Of a stretch of DNA of 64,000 nt, positions 19,007 to 28,101 are shown piece by piece; within the stretch, counting starts at the first letter, position 1, and every line of letters starts with the position of its first letter. The DNA is from Opitutales bacterium (GTDB lineage: Bacteria; Verrucomicrobiota; Verrucomicrobiia; Opitutales; UBA2987), in the NCBI GenBank assembly GCA_021772515.1, contig JAJFLU010000005.1, positions 1 to 64,000 on the forward strand, given 5' to 3'. Position numbers and translations under genes: made by a program. The notes below the pieces were generated by a model. It had not been told where the DNA came from and did not search any database. It saw only the letters and a list, made by a program, of their open reading frames with translations.

Positions 19007-19393
19007 ATGAACCTAAACCAAATTACCTTGCCTGTTAGGGATATGGACGAAGCCACAGCCTTCTATCGCCAAATGGGATTTTTGCAGATTGTCGATACTC
19101 CTCACTACGCGAGATTCGAATGTCCCGACGGTGGCTCGACTTTTTCTTTATCGCTGGCAGAGGACGATGGAGAATTTAAAAATGGCGCGGTCATCTACTT
19201 TGAACACGAAAAGCTGGATGAACTCGTGGACAGCCTGGTTGCAAAGGGTTTTGTCTTCGAGCAGATGCCCACCGATATGAGGTATTTATGGCGCGAAGCC
19301 ATATTGTACGATCCCTCGGGTAACAAAATAAAACTCTATTGGGCCGGAAAAAATCGCCTCAACCCGCCCTGGAGAGTCGAGAGGAATGCCTAA
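19007..19393 (+). CDS. VOC (glyoxalase/bleomycin-resistance) family protein
   Basis: A 128-residue single-module protein of the vicinal oxygen chelate superfamily. It starts MNLNQITLPVRDMDEATAFY with YRQMGF following, the typical first beta-alpha-beta unit, and ends with LYDPSGNKIKLYW, which supplies the usual last metal ligand position. Such proteins bind a metal and act on, or sequester, small molecules; the substrate cannot be read. A second VOC gene follows 18 bp downstream, so they are probably co-expressed. Confidence 0.75.
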   Translation: MNLNQITLPVRDMDEATAFYRQMGFLQIVDTPHYARFECPDGGSTFSLSLAEDDGEFKNGAVIYFEHEKLDELVDSLVAKGFVFEQMPTDMRYLWREAILYDPSGNKIKLYWAGKNRLNPPWRVERNA

Positions 19394-19411
19394 CCATAGA
19401 TCGGAGCCTAT

Positions 19412-19837
19412 ATGCCGGATCAGAAATATTGGAATCCTATGGTGCCAGAATTATTGGTGCGGAATTTCCAGGTCTCATTGAAATTCTATACCGAGATACT
19501 GGGCTTCACTGAGGTTCATTCCAGAGAAAATCCGGACTTCGTATATCTGGAACAGGAAAAGGCGCAAATCATGTTGGAGCAGCTATCCGATGACTCCTGG
19601 CTAACGGGCAATTTGGAGTATCCACTGGGGCGGGGCGTCCACCTTCAAATTGAGTTGTCAGCTATTCAGCCAATATACAATCGGATTTGTAAAAAGGAAT
19701 ATCCCATATACAAAAAGCTGAAGGAAAATTGGTACCCTACCGGTGAATGTAGTTCCGGCCAAAAAGAATTTCTGGTTCAGGATCCCGACGGTTATCTATT
19801 ACGCTTCTGCCAACATATCGGAAATAAATCCTCCTGA
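19412..19837 (+). CDS. Bleomycin-resistance-like VOC family protein
   Basis: A 141-residue VOC superfamily protein. PMVPELLVRNFQVSLKFYTE followed by ILGFTEVHSR, and the C-terminal QDPDGYLLRFCQHIG, resemble the bleomycin-binding/resistance branch that sequesters the antibiotic rather than degrading it. GVHLQIEL in the middle is typical too. The start codon is 18 bp after the previous VOC gene. Actual resistance is not shown by sequence; many relatives have other ligands. Confidence 0.75.
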   Translation: MPDQKYWNPMVPELLVRNFQVSLKFYTEILGFTEVHSRENPDFVYLEQEKAQIMLEQLSDDSWLTGNLEYPLGRGVHLQIELSAIQPIYNRICKKEYPIYKKLKENWYPTGECSSGQKEFLVQDPDGYLLRFCQHIGNKSS

Positions 19838-19860
19838 CACCCACATAGCATCTATTACAA

Positions 19861-20157
19861 ATGACTACCACAACAGGTAAAAACGATGGGCACTTTAAAA
19901 TCATTGGGATGCATTTAGCCTTCTTAATCATTTTTCCGGTATTTCTTTATCAGAAGTATGGATATTTCGAAACCGGTAAAGTTTTCCTGGTGAGTTCGGC
20001 GATTGTCATCAGTATGGCAATTCTCGCATGTCTTTCAAAGAGAATAGAAATTATCGCAAAAGATTGGCCCAACGTCTTCTTTTTTACCTTTATCGGAATA
20101 ATTGGATGCGTGGCTATATTCGGTTACCCGATAGCCTGGATCACCCAAAGGCTGTAG
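19861..20157 (+). CDS. Small membrane protein
   Basis: A 98-residue protein with three hydrophobic segments (about 16-31, 42-59 and 73-92) and no recognisable motif. It ends nine bases before the 3' end of the opposite-strand tRNA-Glu gene, the boundary of the AT-rich segment. It may be unrelated to the VOC genes upstream. Function unknown. Confidence 0.5.
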   Translation: MTTTTGKNDGHFKIIGMHLAFLIIFPVFLYQKYGYFETGKVFLVSSAIVISMAILACLSKRIEIIAKDWPNVFFFTFIGIIGCVAIFGYPIAWITQRL

Positions 20158-20166
20158 CAAAAAAAA

Positions 20167-20244
20167 TGGCGTCCCGTAGGGGATTTGAACCCCTGTTGCA
20201 GGGATGAAAACCCTGAGTCCTGGACCGAGCTAGACGAACGGGAC
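20167..20244 (-). tRNA. tRNA-Glu (anticodon TTC)
   Basis: The cloverleaf is the same as in the tRNA at 14880-14957 over the whole gene, except that position 34 is T: the anticodon loop reads TTTTCAT, giving anticodon TTC for GAA/GAG. The acceptor stem is GTCCCGT with ACGGGAC, the discriminator is G and CCA is encoded. A run of eight T follows the CCA on the coding strand (20159-20166) and may serve in termination or 3' processing. Confidence 0.96.
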
Positions 20245-20436
20245 AGCCTGGAATAGGAGCAACGAAACTAGGTTCTTGGCAGACCTGCGCAAGTCTTTTT
20301 TTACGCTTTTCGGAATCGGCTTGAGGGAGGCTCGGGTGATCGCCCGCCTACTTCCCCGCGCCCAATTTTTATCTCACCTGTTCGCTTGACAAGGGCTGCG
20401 GAACTGTATTCTTTTTCAACCTTTTCTTCACAACCG

Positions 20437-20571
20437 ATGAAGCCGACCTATCACCCATCCAAAATCAAGCGTAAGCGCAAATTGGGCTTTCGTGCCCGAA
20501 AATCCACTCGCGGGGGAAGAAAGATCCTGTCCGCACGCCGCCGCCGGGGTAGGATTCGCCTCTCCGCTTAA
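20437..20571 (+). CDS. rpmH: Ribosomal protein bL34
   Basis: A 44-residue basic protein, [20 protein letters not shown] then [18 protein letters not shown], unmistakable bL34 of the large ribosomal subunit. The ATG at 20437 is chosen because the family starts with M-K-[PR]-T-[YF]; an upstream in-frame start at 20386 would add 17 unrelated residues. It heads the conserved order rpmH-rnpA-yidD-yidC-yebC. A TTGACA at 20386-20391 may belong to its promoter, but the -10 match is poor. Confidence 0.96.
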   Translation: MKPTYHPSKIKRKRKLGFRARKSTRGGRKILSARRRRGRIRLSA

Positions 20572-20587
20572 ACCAATCGCCGCCACT

Positions 20588-20977
20588 ATGCGCCAATGCT
20601 TTACCGCCCGGCAGCATCTCAGGCGCGCGTCCGAGTTTGCCAATGTGCGAGCCAAGGGGAGCCGCGTTGACTGCGGAGCTTTTATCATGCAATTACTGGT
20701 CTTGCCGGAGGTGGGGGAGGATCGGCTTCCAGTCCGGCGTCTCGGGGTGATTGCCTCGCGCAGGGTGGGTCCAGCCGTAAAAAGAAACCGTGCCAAACGA
20801 ATTTTCAGAGAAATTTTCCGCCTCAACCAGGATTCTCTTCCCGCAACGGGTTGCGATCTGGTGGTGGTTATGCGTTCTTCTTTTGATCGCCACGGGTTCG
20901 ATGAACTGCAAAATCGCTACCTCAACGCCTGCCATCGAGCTTTGAAACGGCAGCAAATGGCCCGAACTCAACTATGA
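20588..20977 (+). CDS. rnpA: Ribonuclease P protein component
   Basis: A 129-residue basic protein that assists the catalytic RNA of RNase P in removing tRNA 5' leaders. The family signature is seen as RRVGPAVKRNRAKRIFREIFR in the centre, preceded by LGVIASRRVG. The start at 20588 (MRQCFTARQHLRR) lies 16 bp after rpmH and fits family length; a further upstream start would run through rpmH in another frame. The stop overlaps yidD by four bases. Confidence 0.93.
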   Translation: MRQCFTARQHLRRASEFANVRAKGSRVDCGAFIMQLLVLPEVGEDRLPVRRLGVIASRRVGPAVKRNRAKRIFREIFRLNQDSLPATGCDLVVVMRSSFDRHGFDELQNRYLNACHRALKRQQMARTQL

Positions 20978-21330
20978 TCCAGCGCATAAAAACCACGTTT
21001 AAGGTAATAGCCCGGCTACCCTCCGCCACGGCAATAGGGCTGGTGGGCCTTTACCAGGTGTTTCTATCACCGCTCAAACACGCGCTTTTCGGCCCCTATG
21101 CGGCCTGCCGCTTCCAGCCCACCTGCTCCAGCTACGCCTGTGAATGTTTTCGTGAACACGGCTTTTGGGTGGGCGCCTATCTCTCCCTCCACCGCATAAT
21201 TCGCTGCAACCCTTTTAACGAGGGAGGCTTCGACCCCCCGCCCGCGTGCCGCCACGACCATTCACATCCAGATAAAATCCCCCACACCGAGGGCGACTTG
21301 ATCCAGAAAGGCGAATTACCCAGTGGATAA
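20974..21330 (+). CDS. yidD: Membrane protein insertion efficiency factor YidD
   Basis: A 118-residue YidD protein, an inner-membrane-associated helper of YidC-mediated insertion. The hallmark cysteine motif is present as CRFQPTCSSYA, as is the C-terminal IRCNPFNEGGFDPPP. An amphipathic N-terminal helix includes GLVGLYQVFLSPLK. It overlaps rnpA by four bases and yidC by eight, so translation of the three genes is coupled. The tail after DPPP (about 35 hydrophilic residues with several His and Asp) is longer than in most relatives. Confidence 0.93.
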   Translation: MIQRIKTTFKVIARLPSATAIGLVGLYQVFLSPLKHALFGPYAACRFQPTCSSYACECFREHGFWVGAYLSLHRIIRCNPFNEGGFDPPPACRHDHSHPDKIPHTEGDLIQKGELPSG

Positions 21331-23200
21331 GAAATATACCATCGCGGGCATTCTCATGCTACTGGCTGCGGCGGCCACACTGTTTCTGCAAAAACAGCAG
21401 ATCGACCAACAGAGAGAGGAGCAATCCCGGCAGCCGCCGCCTATCGTCGAGCAGCAAGACCCCCAACAACCAGAGTCCGGCGACCCAGATTCATCGACCA
21501 ATGGTCCCACCGAGACCGTTCACTCGCTACAATCCACCAAGGATGCCATCCCTTTCTCGGAAAATGCGGAGCGCCCCCTGATCGGCAAACCGCAGCCGGA
21601 TCCCGAACTGCAAAAACGGCCGCCGGAGGAAACTTACGTCATCGAAAACCAATTGATCCGCGTCAAGTTCACCACCTACGGCGGTGCCATCAAAGAAGTC
21701 GCCCTCAAAAAATATCCCGCAACTCAGCGTGATGACGCCCCCTACGTATTCAATGAAGGCAGCGATCTGCCCGCCCTCGGCATCAGTCTCGAGGAACCCG
21801 ATGGCTCTTTCGAGCAATACGCGCCACCCTATAAGCTATTGAGCGGCGGTTCCGGCTCCCGAAAAATAGAGTTTATTTTGGAGCAAATACCCGGGGTAAA
21901 CCTCGTCCGCACCTACGAAGTCTCCGACGCCACCGAAGGGGCCGCTCCCTATGTCGTCAAACACAGCACCCGCATAATCAATGAAACCCCCACCGTTTTT
22001 GGTGTTAACCACATTTTCCTCAACGTCGGAACTGCCCCTCCCACCCATTCCGACCCCAGTGGCTACTTCTTGAATTTCAGTTACTACGACGGCGAGGATT
22101 ACGAGTATATCAGCCTCAACAAATTCAAGGGCGGTGGATTTTTGGGCTTTTTCAAAAAGGATCCGGTAAGTGAAATCCAACGAACCACCCAAACCGCCTG
22201 GGCCTCCACCAAAAATCAGTTTTTCGCCTCAATCGTCACCCCCGATCCCGCAACCCCCGGAATCGGAATCTTCGCCCAACCGGCAACCCTCCCCCCTGAA
22301 ACCCCCTTGGGAGAACCCATCCTCGGCATCACAGGCGGGATCGAATTCGACCTCCAAAACGTGAGCGCACACTCCGAACGCAGCCTTTCGATGGAGCTCT
22401 ATGTAGGCCCCAAGGAATACTCGCGGCTCATCGGGCTGGACCAAAAGCAGGAATATGTCATGCAGCTCGGGTTTTTCGGCTTTATCGGCAAATTCCTCCT
22501 CTGGATGCTCCTTGGGCTCCACAACATGGTCGGCAACTACGGGATAGCCATTATTTTGATGACCGTGGTCATCCGCCTGACCCTCTGGCCCCTCACCGCC
22601 AAAGCCGCCCAATCTTCAAAGAAAATGCAGAAGATTCAGGAGCCGCTCAAAGAATTAAAAGAAAAATACAAAGACCAGCCCGAAAGAATTCAGAAAGAAA
22701 CCCTCAAGCTGTTTCAGGAGCACAAAATCAATCCCGCCGCAGGCTGCCTCCCCATCTTCATCCAGATGCCCATCTTCTTCGGCCTTTTCCAGATGCTCCG
22801 AAGCGCCTCGGAACTCCGATTTGCCCATTTTCTCTGGATCGAAGACCTGTCCCTGCCCGATACCATCGCAACGATCGGAGGCTTCCCCTTCAACCCACTC
22901 CCTCTCGTCATGGGCGTCACCATGTATTACCAGATGAAGATGACGCCCATGAATATGGACAGTTCGCAGCAGAAAATTTTTAAAATGCTGCCTTTCTTCT
23001 TCCTCATCATCTGCTATAATTTCTCCTCGGGCCTCGTTCTTTACTGGACCATCTCCAACTGCTTCACCATACTTCAGCAATTCCTCACCAACCGCAAAAA
23101 AGATGTTGAAGAACCGGTTGGAGCCGCAGCCGCCCTCTCAGGACCACCCGCTACACCCGGTCGCAAAAAGACAAAATTGAAAAAACCTCCCAAAAAATAA
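21323..23200 (+). CDS. yidC: Membrane protein insertase YidC
   Basis: A 625-residue insertase (Oxa1 superfamily) of the Gram-negative type. Residues about 5-22 are the first membrane segment. A long Gln/Pro-rich linker leads to the periplasmic beta domain (about 85-370). The conserved core has TM2 with the key arginine in MTVVIRLTLWPL, the charged cytoplasmic hairpin QSSKKMQKIQEPLKELKEKY and NPAAGCLPIFIQMPIFFGLF. The start is a GTG at 21323 inside the end of yidD; no better ATG is close. A basic C-terminal tail (GRKKTKLKKPPKK) may contact ribosomes. The long periplasmic domain supports a diderm host. Confidence 0.95.
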   Translation: MDKKYTIAGILMLLAAAATLFLQKQQIDQQREEQSRQPPPIVEQQDPQQPESGDPDSSTNGPTETVHSLQSTKDAIPFSENAERPLIGKPQPDPELQKRPPEETYVIENQLIRVKFTTYGGAIKEVALKKYPATQRDDAPYVFNEGSDLPALGISLEEPDGSFEQYAPPYKLLSGGSGSRKIEFILEQIPGVNLVRTYEVSDATEGAAPYVVKHSTRIINETPTVFGVNHIFLNVGTAPPTHSDPSGYFLNFSYYDGEDYEYISLNKFKGGGFLGFFKKDPVSEIQRTTQTAWASTKNQFFASIVTPDPATPGIGIFAQPATLPPETPLGEPILGITGGIEFDLQNVSAHSERSLSMELYVGPKEYSRLIGLDQKQEYVMQLGFFGFIGKFLLWMLLGLHNMVGNYGIAIILMTVVIRLTLWPLTAKAAQSSKKMQKIQEPLKELKEKYKDQPERIQKETLKLFQEHKINPAAGCLPIFIQMPIFFGLFQMLRSASELRFAHFLWIEDLSLPDTIATIGGFPFNPLPLVMGVTMYYQMKMTPMNMDSSQQKIFKMLPFFFLIICYNFSSGLVLYWTISNCFTILQQFLTNRKKDVEEPVGAAAALSGPPATPGRKKTKLKKPPKK

Positions 23201-23216
23201 CCAGAACTTAGAAAAT

Positions 23217-23957
23217 ATGTCCGGCCACAGTAAATGGGCGACCACCAAACGGCACAAAGCCGCTGTCGACGCCAAACGCGGGAAAATCTTCAGCGTCATT
23301 GGCAAAGAAATTACCCTGGCAGCACGCGACGGCGGAGGTAACCCAGAGTTTAATGCCCGCCTGAGAACCAATATTCTCAAGGCCAAAGGCGCCAACATGC
23401 CCGCCGAAAACATCGATAGGGCAATTAAAAAAGGCACCGGAGAATTACCCGGCTTCACCATCGAAGAACTCACCTACGAAGGCTACGCCCCCGGCGGCAT
23501 CGGCGTAATAGTCGAAGTCACCACCGACAATAAAAACCGAAGCGCCTCCGCCGTCCGCAGCGTATTCACCAAAGCCGGCGGAAGCCTCGCAGGCCCCGGC
23601 GCGCTCGCATTCAATTTCCACAAAAAAGGCCAATTCCTCATCGCAGCCGATAAAACCGATGAAGACACCCTCATGATGGCCGTCCTCGATGCCGGCGCAG
23701 AAGACATCAAAACCGAAGAAGACCACTTCGAAATTCTCTGCCCCATGAACGCATTCGACAACGTCTCCCAAGCCCTCGAAAAAGAAAATATCCAGCCGGA
23801 CGACGCCTCCCTCGCCTGGATACCCAGCAGCCTCATTCCAATCAAAGATCCAGACGCCGTCAAAAAAACCCTCCGCCTGATAGAAGCCCTCGACGACCTC
23901 GAAGACGTCCAAAACGTCTACGCCAACTACGATATAGACGACTCCCTCCTGGAGTGA
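23217..23957 (+). CDS. yebC: YebC/PmpR family protein
   Basis: A 246-residue protein of the YebC/PmpR/TACO1 family. It starts with the invariant MSGHSKWATTKRHKAAVDAK and carries GGIGVIVEVTTDNKNRSAS and the third-domain VQNVYANYDID at the end. Members have been described as transcriptional regulators and, more recently, as factors aiding translation of difficult (for example proline-rich) stretches. The gene lies 16 bp after yidC and closes the conserved block; composition becomes AT-rich immediately after it. Confidence 0.94.
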   Translation: MSGHSKWATTKRHKAAVDAKRGKIFSVIGKEITLAARDGGGNPEFNARLRTNILKAKGANMPAENIDRAIKKGTGELPGFTIEELTYEGYAPGGIGVIVEVTTDNKNRSASAVRSVFTKAGGSLAGPGALAFNFHKKGQFLIAADKTDEDTLMMAVLDAGAEDIKTEEDHFEILCPMNAFDNVSQALEKENIQPDDASLAWIPSSLIPIKDPDAVKKTLRLIEALDDLEDVQNVYANYDIDDSLLE

Positions 23958-24177
23958 TGGCCGACTCCTTTAAGTTTGTGTTTACCGAAATATTTTGGAC
24001 ATCTATCAGTAAGACACACACGCCAGATGCTAAATTCCAAAATCGGAAAAAAATAATTTTCCTCCGTGATTCAATTGCTCTTCTTTTCTTTAGGTTAACG
24101 CTTGGAATGTTATATGCCAAATCATATTGTGAACACTCTGGCTTTCGATAATATCTCGAATCATCTGGAGGAAAGAG

Positions 24178-24894
24178 ATCATCAAAAAAATAAAACGGAA
24201 GTTAAGAGAGTATATTCGACGCCTGGGTTATGATGTCGCGCCATACCCTCTCTTTGACTATTTTCACGATCATCAAATTGATTGTATCTTGGATGTAGGA
24301 GCAAATATTGGTCAATTTGGTAATGAAGCTAGGCGCATGGGTTTTTCTAACGATATCTATTCGTTCGAGCCACACTCCGAATCCTACGAATCCCTACTGG
24401 CTCTATCGAGCCGAGATTCCAAGTGGCATTGCTATAATTATGGTTTCGGAGATTCAGTGGGAAAAGCCACTTTAAATATTGCGGAGGAGACGGGATTTAA
24501 CTCAATCCTTATTCCCAAAGAATTCCATACCAATAAACCAGCTAGGTTTTCCTTTAACAAAACCGAACAGATTAACCTCTCGTGTATCGATATCTTCTGG
24601 AAGGAGAATCAACTTAATGGAAAAAAAGTGTATCTGAAAATAGACACACAGGGGTATGACTATCAAATCTTAAAGGGGGCTAGTACATGCCTGAAAACTG
24701 TCAATGCTGTTCAAGTCGAATTATCTCTAACACATCTTTACAAAGGCCAACCCGATTTCGAGGAGCCGTGTCAGTATTTATACGACAACGGATTTCAAAT
24801 ATACGGAGTTTGGCCCGGTTTTAGGGACCCAAACCAGCATTGCCTATTCGAATTGAATGCTATCTTCATCAAATTGGAACCTCAACAAATATAA
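24178..24894 (+). CDS. FkbM family methyltransferase (start codon unclear)
   Basis: A roughly 238-residue SAM-dependent methyltransferase of the FkbM family. Motif I is LDVGANIGQFG, then SFEPHSESYESLLAL, and a later KIDTQGYDYQILKGA. The first codons that make a plausible N-terminus (IIKKIKRKLREYIRRLGYDV) precede any ATG/GTG/TTG of suitable position. A good GGAGG at 24167-24171 is followed at the right distance by ATC ATC (24178-24183), so either a non-standard start is used or an ATG was lost. The first conventional in-frame start, TTG at 24289, would cut into motif I. It opens the AT-rich polysaccharide island. Confidence 0.72.
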   Translation: MIKKIKRKLREYIRRLGYDVAPYPLFDYFHDHQIDCILDVGANIGQFGNEARRMGFSNDIYSFEPHSESYESLLALSSRDSKWHCYNYGFGDSVGKATLNIAEETGFNSILIPKEFHTNKPARFSFNKTEQINLSCIDIFWKENQLNGKKVYLKIDTQGYDYQILKGASTCLKTVNAVQVELSLTHLYKGQPDFEEPCQYLYDNGFQIYGVWPGFRDPNQHCLFELNAIFIKLEPQQI

Positions 24895-24941
24895 GTGAAA
24901 TCAGCGTCAATCCATCGGCTGTAAACCAATCAATATTTTAA

Positions 24942-26000
24942 ATGGGAAACAAAGTCTATAGAGTCTTCGAAATCTCTCGCGATTCTCATTTTCAATCTCT
25001 TATCTCCTCCGGAATAAGTGTAACTTGGATTCCAACCGGCCCTCCCTTAACCCCGGGCTCTCAGATCGAGCAAAACCTCGAAAGACTTAAGCCTAGGCTC
25101 ATATCTATTTTCAAGAATCTTTTGCTCAATCGCTATGATTTAATCGTTTTGCCAGCTATTCATGAGGACTGGCATCACGATAAAACCCTTCTGAAACAGA
25201 TCCTTCGTTTTTGCATGATTCTAGTATCAAAGAGCAATTTTCTCTCTAGATTACTAAACCGAATGGCGGGTTTACGCAAACCACAAATCATTGTTCTTGA
25301 TTATGCGGACTCGACCAAAGTTAGTGATAGCACTTTGAATATTTTCCCCTACATAGACCTCTATTTTAAGAGAAATTTACCAATCCTTCAAAATGATTTT
25401 GAAACGTTCGATGAACACGGGGGTCATCATTTTAGAGATCATTTTTTTGGTAATTCAAATATCTTTCGCTATCTTCCCATGGGTTTTAATTGCTCTAACT
25501 ACCCGGCATCAGAAAATTCCAAAAAAACGACCGATGTATTTTTTGCAGGACAGTTAAATAGTAAGGCAAGGTGTTTCGGATTGCAAATTCTTGAGCAACT
25601 AAAAAGTGAGGGGTATGACATTGATGTCGCAACTGAACGCTTACCCTTTGATGCCTACCTTAGTCGTATGTCGAAGGCGTGGATTACGCTATCTCCTGAG
25701 GGCAATGGACACCATAGCTGGCGTCATTATGAAAGCCTTTTAGTTGGTTCCGTACCCGCAATCAACCACCCTTGCTCTCCCATAGCGCTTTGCCTTAAGA
25801 ATGAAGATACATGCCTCTATTACTCCTATGACAGCAGCGACTTAATAGATGTTCTGGCAAAGGCTCTTGCCAGCAAGGATAAGTTAAGAAGAATAGCTGA
25901 AAAAGGTAGAAAACATGTTCTTCTACATCACTCAAAAAAAAGTATTGCACACTATATTTTGAATGAACTGAATGAAATAAGCGCTAAGATTAAAAATTGA
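24942..26000 (+). CDS. Glycosyltransferase-like protein (GT-B, group 1-like C-terminus)
   Basis: A 352-residue protein. The C-terminal half has a nucleotide-sugar-binding-like pattern: DVFFAGQLNSKARCFGLQIL, then TLSPEGNGHHSWRHYESLLV followed by GSVPAINHPCSPI, and a closing helix with KGRKHVLLHHSK. The N-terminal half is poorly conserved. It resembles glycosyltransferases of exopolysaccharide clusters that also go under exostosin-like names. The gene lies 47 bp after the FkbM gene on the same strand. Sugar and acceptor are unknown. Confidence 0.65.
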   Translation: MGNKVYRVFEISRDSHFQSLISSGISVTWIPTGPPLTPGSQIEQNLERLKPRLISIFKNLLLNRYDLIVLPAIHEDWHHDKTLLKQILRFCMILVSKSNFLSRLLNRMAGLRKPQIIVLDYADSTKVSDSTLNIFPYIDLYFKRNLPILQNDFETFDEHGGHHFRDHFFGNSNIFRYLPMGFNCSNYPASENSKKTTDVFFAGQLNSKARCFGLQILEQLKSEGYDIDVATERLPFDAYLSRMSKAWITLSPEGNGHHSWRHYESLLVGSVPAINHPCSPIALCLKNEDTCLYYSYDSSDLIDVLAKALASKDKLRRIAEKGRKHVLLHHSKKSIAHYILNELNEISAKIKN

Positions 26001-26122
26001 ATTTCACTTCGGAACAAATTAATATTTTCGATTGATATAAAGCAATAAAATACCACAAAAACACCAGTATTGTTGATATAAAATTCACAGCAAATCATCA
26101 AACTCGCTAACCCGCAAATTCA

Positions 26123-27004
26123 CTAAGTAATAACAAACCTCCGTAATATAGGAATTTTTGCAACAAAAGCATTTAAAACAAAACGCACTTCTCTAATACC
26201 CCCAATTTTCAAAAGCCTTATACAGTTTTTTGAAAAACAAAACCAGCATCCCGTTCTGTATTTATAACGCGATATCGATATCCGGGCCAAATATAACCTT
26301 GAATCTCGTAGTGGAAATTTTTTAGCAAAATCAAAATATATTTTTCTATCCCCTTTCCATACTGAATAAGAATTCGCAGATACCCTTTCACCCGAATGTG
26401 GATATATCTCAACAAGAGCCTCAGGTACATTGGGCACATTATGAAGATCAAATTTTTCAAGTAGAGAGAAATAAAAATACGCATCTTCATTAGCGAACAA
26501 TACTTCATTAAATTTTAAACTAGAATCATTAAGATGAAATAAAACAGGAGTGCCAGCAAAAACATCTAAAAAAAGTTCCTTTCCGGAAAACATATCCTTA
26601 CTAACTTGCTTGTGCTTCGTTCTCCCCAAGAGATGATATAACAAACCACACAGCACCAATGGTGACTTCATTCCTTCTGCAATTTCCCACTGCTTTTGTA
26701 GCTTACATGGATGATAAACATCGTCATCATCAAGATAGGTAATGTATTTTCCTCTGGCATATTGCAGCCCAAAGTTTCTCGCTGAGGCCGCATTCATGGG
26801 AGAATCATGCACAACAAGCCGAACCCTTGGATCCGCAACTAATTCCTCTAAATGTTCTACACTTGCGATACGGGATACTATTGGATTATCATCGACAAGA
26901 ATGATCTCAAAATCACAGAAAGTTTGCCCGAACAAACACTTCAATGCCCGCGACAATAAACCATGTCGCATCCTAGAAGGAAGAATAATAGAAACCGCAG
27001 GCAA
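26123..27004 (-). CDS. Family 2 glycosyltransferase
   Basis: A 293-residue GT-A fold enzyme transferring a sugar from a nucleotide donor. It opens VSIILPSRMRHGLLSRALKC, has VDD at 37-39, and the metal-binding aspartate cluster YLDDDDV (90-96) after AARNFGL-like SARNFGLQYARGKY. Length is typical of single-domain GT2 enzymes. It is transcribed against its neighbours, which are glycan-related too. Base composition is AT-rich like the whole island. Specificity unknown. Confidence 0.85.
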   Translation of the reverse strand: MPAVSIILPSRMRHGLLSRALKCLFGQTFCDFEIILVDDNPIVSRIASVEHLEELVADPRVRLVVHDSPMNAASARNFGLQYARGKYITYLDDDDVYHPCKLQKQWEIAEGMKSPLVLCGLLYHLLGRTKHKQVSKDMFSGKELFLDVFAGTPVLFHLNDSSLKFNEVLFANEDAYFYFSLLEKFDLHNVPNVPEALVEIYPHSGERVSANSYSVWKGDRKIYFDFAKKFPLRDSRLYLARISISRYKYRTGCWFCFSKNCIRLLKIGGIREVRFVLNAFVAKIPILRRFVIT

Positions 27005-27118
27005 TATAGAAATTTTTGAATGTTAAATTCGATAAATATATTATATTAGTATATATATGTCAAACTGGAAGAAGCGGATACTGATAATTACAAACATATA
27101 AATCAAAGAAAGATTATA

Positions 27119-28051
27119 ATGAAAAAGCCAAGTTTCTTCATTGTTGGAGCACCGAAATCCGGAACGACGGCAATGTATTACTATTTGAAAAGTCATCCAA
27201 ATATTTTCATGCCTCCTTACAACAAGGAACCACATTACTTCGCAAATGACCTTCACCAGAGTGTTGAAGATAAAAAGCCAAGACATTGGACTACCGATTT
27301 AAACTCATATCTCGATCTATTCATTAAAATGAAGCCTACACAAATAGGCGGGGAAGCATCTGTTTATTACCTTTTCTCCAGTAAAGCAGCTAAAAATATA
27401 TTTTGCTATAATCCCGATTCGAAAATAATAATTATGCTTCGCAGGCCTACTGAAATGACTTATTCTCTGTTTTTTGAACAGTTATATGCAGGCTTAGAAA
27501 AGGATCCATATTTTTACACTGCATTTAAAAATAGGTCAGGCGAGATGGGTTCGTTTGGTGGCATTAAAAATAGTGATGGGGTATTTGCGTCCTACAGGGA
27601 GTTACCATTATACTATGAACAAGTTAAACGTTATTATGACATATTTCCACATAAAAATATATATGTAATTGTTTTCGACGACTTTCAAATTAATACTGAA
27701 AATATTTATAGAGAGGCTCTAAGATTTCTTAAAGTTGATGAATCATTCAAACCGATATTTAGAGTAATAAATAAAAGTCGTAAGCCAAGGAGCCGCTTAT
27801 TTAAATCATTATTGGACTCTCGCCCTCCTTTTATTATTAATATCTTTCGTCGCATTATTCCCAAAATAATTCGACATAGAATTTATCATTATTTGGCTAA
27901 ATTTAGCGATCGTAATATGAGCCGCACTCCGCTTAAACCTGATTTTGAAATTACCCTTATAAATTATTTTTGCTCTGATATTCAGAAATTAAGCAAACTC
28001 GTGAACAAAGATTTGTCGCATTGGTTGAAACCGAACTCATTTTGTAAATAA
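27119..28051 (+). CDS. Sulfotransferase
   Basis: A 310-residue PAPS-dependent sulfotransferase. The 5'-phosphosulfate-binding loop is GAPKSGTTAM (10-19) and the 3'-phosphate region is IIMLRRPTEMTYSLF. KEPHYFAND and EASVYYLF match other bacterial carbohydrate sulfotransferases. The genomic setting among glycosyltransferases suggests that it sulfates the exopolysaccharide, a feature common in marine bacteria; that target is inference. The gene is strongly AT-rich. Confidence 0.85.
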   Translation: MKKPSFFIVGAPKSGTTAMYYYLKSHPNIFMPPYNKEPHYFANDLHQSVEDKKPRHWTTDLNSYLDLFIKMKPTQIGGEASVYYLFSSKAAKNIFCYNPDSKIIIMLRRPTEMTYSLFFEQLYAGLEKDPYFYTAFKNRSGEMGSFGGIKNSDGVFASYRELPLYYEQVKRYYDIFPHKNIYVIVFDDFQINTENIYREALRFLKVDESFKPIFRVINKSRKPRSRLFKSLLDSRPPFIINIFRRIIPKIIRHRIYHYLAKFSDRNMSRTPLKPDFEITLINYFCSDIQKLSKLVNKDLSHWLKPNSFCK

Positions 28052-28101
28052 GTTTCTTTAATTACAAATTGGAATTTTTGAAAGTATTTTTCAGTCTGCT
28101 T

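Noticed and set aside
20386-23957. Replication origin near rpmH-rnpA-yidD-yidC
   Set aside because: No dnaA or dnaN and no cluster of DnaA boxes. Single TTATCCACA-like sites at 45993-46001, 62355-62363 and 63303-63311 are scattered, one of them inside a coding region.
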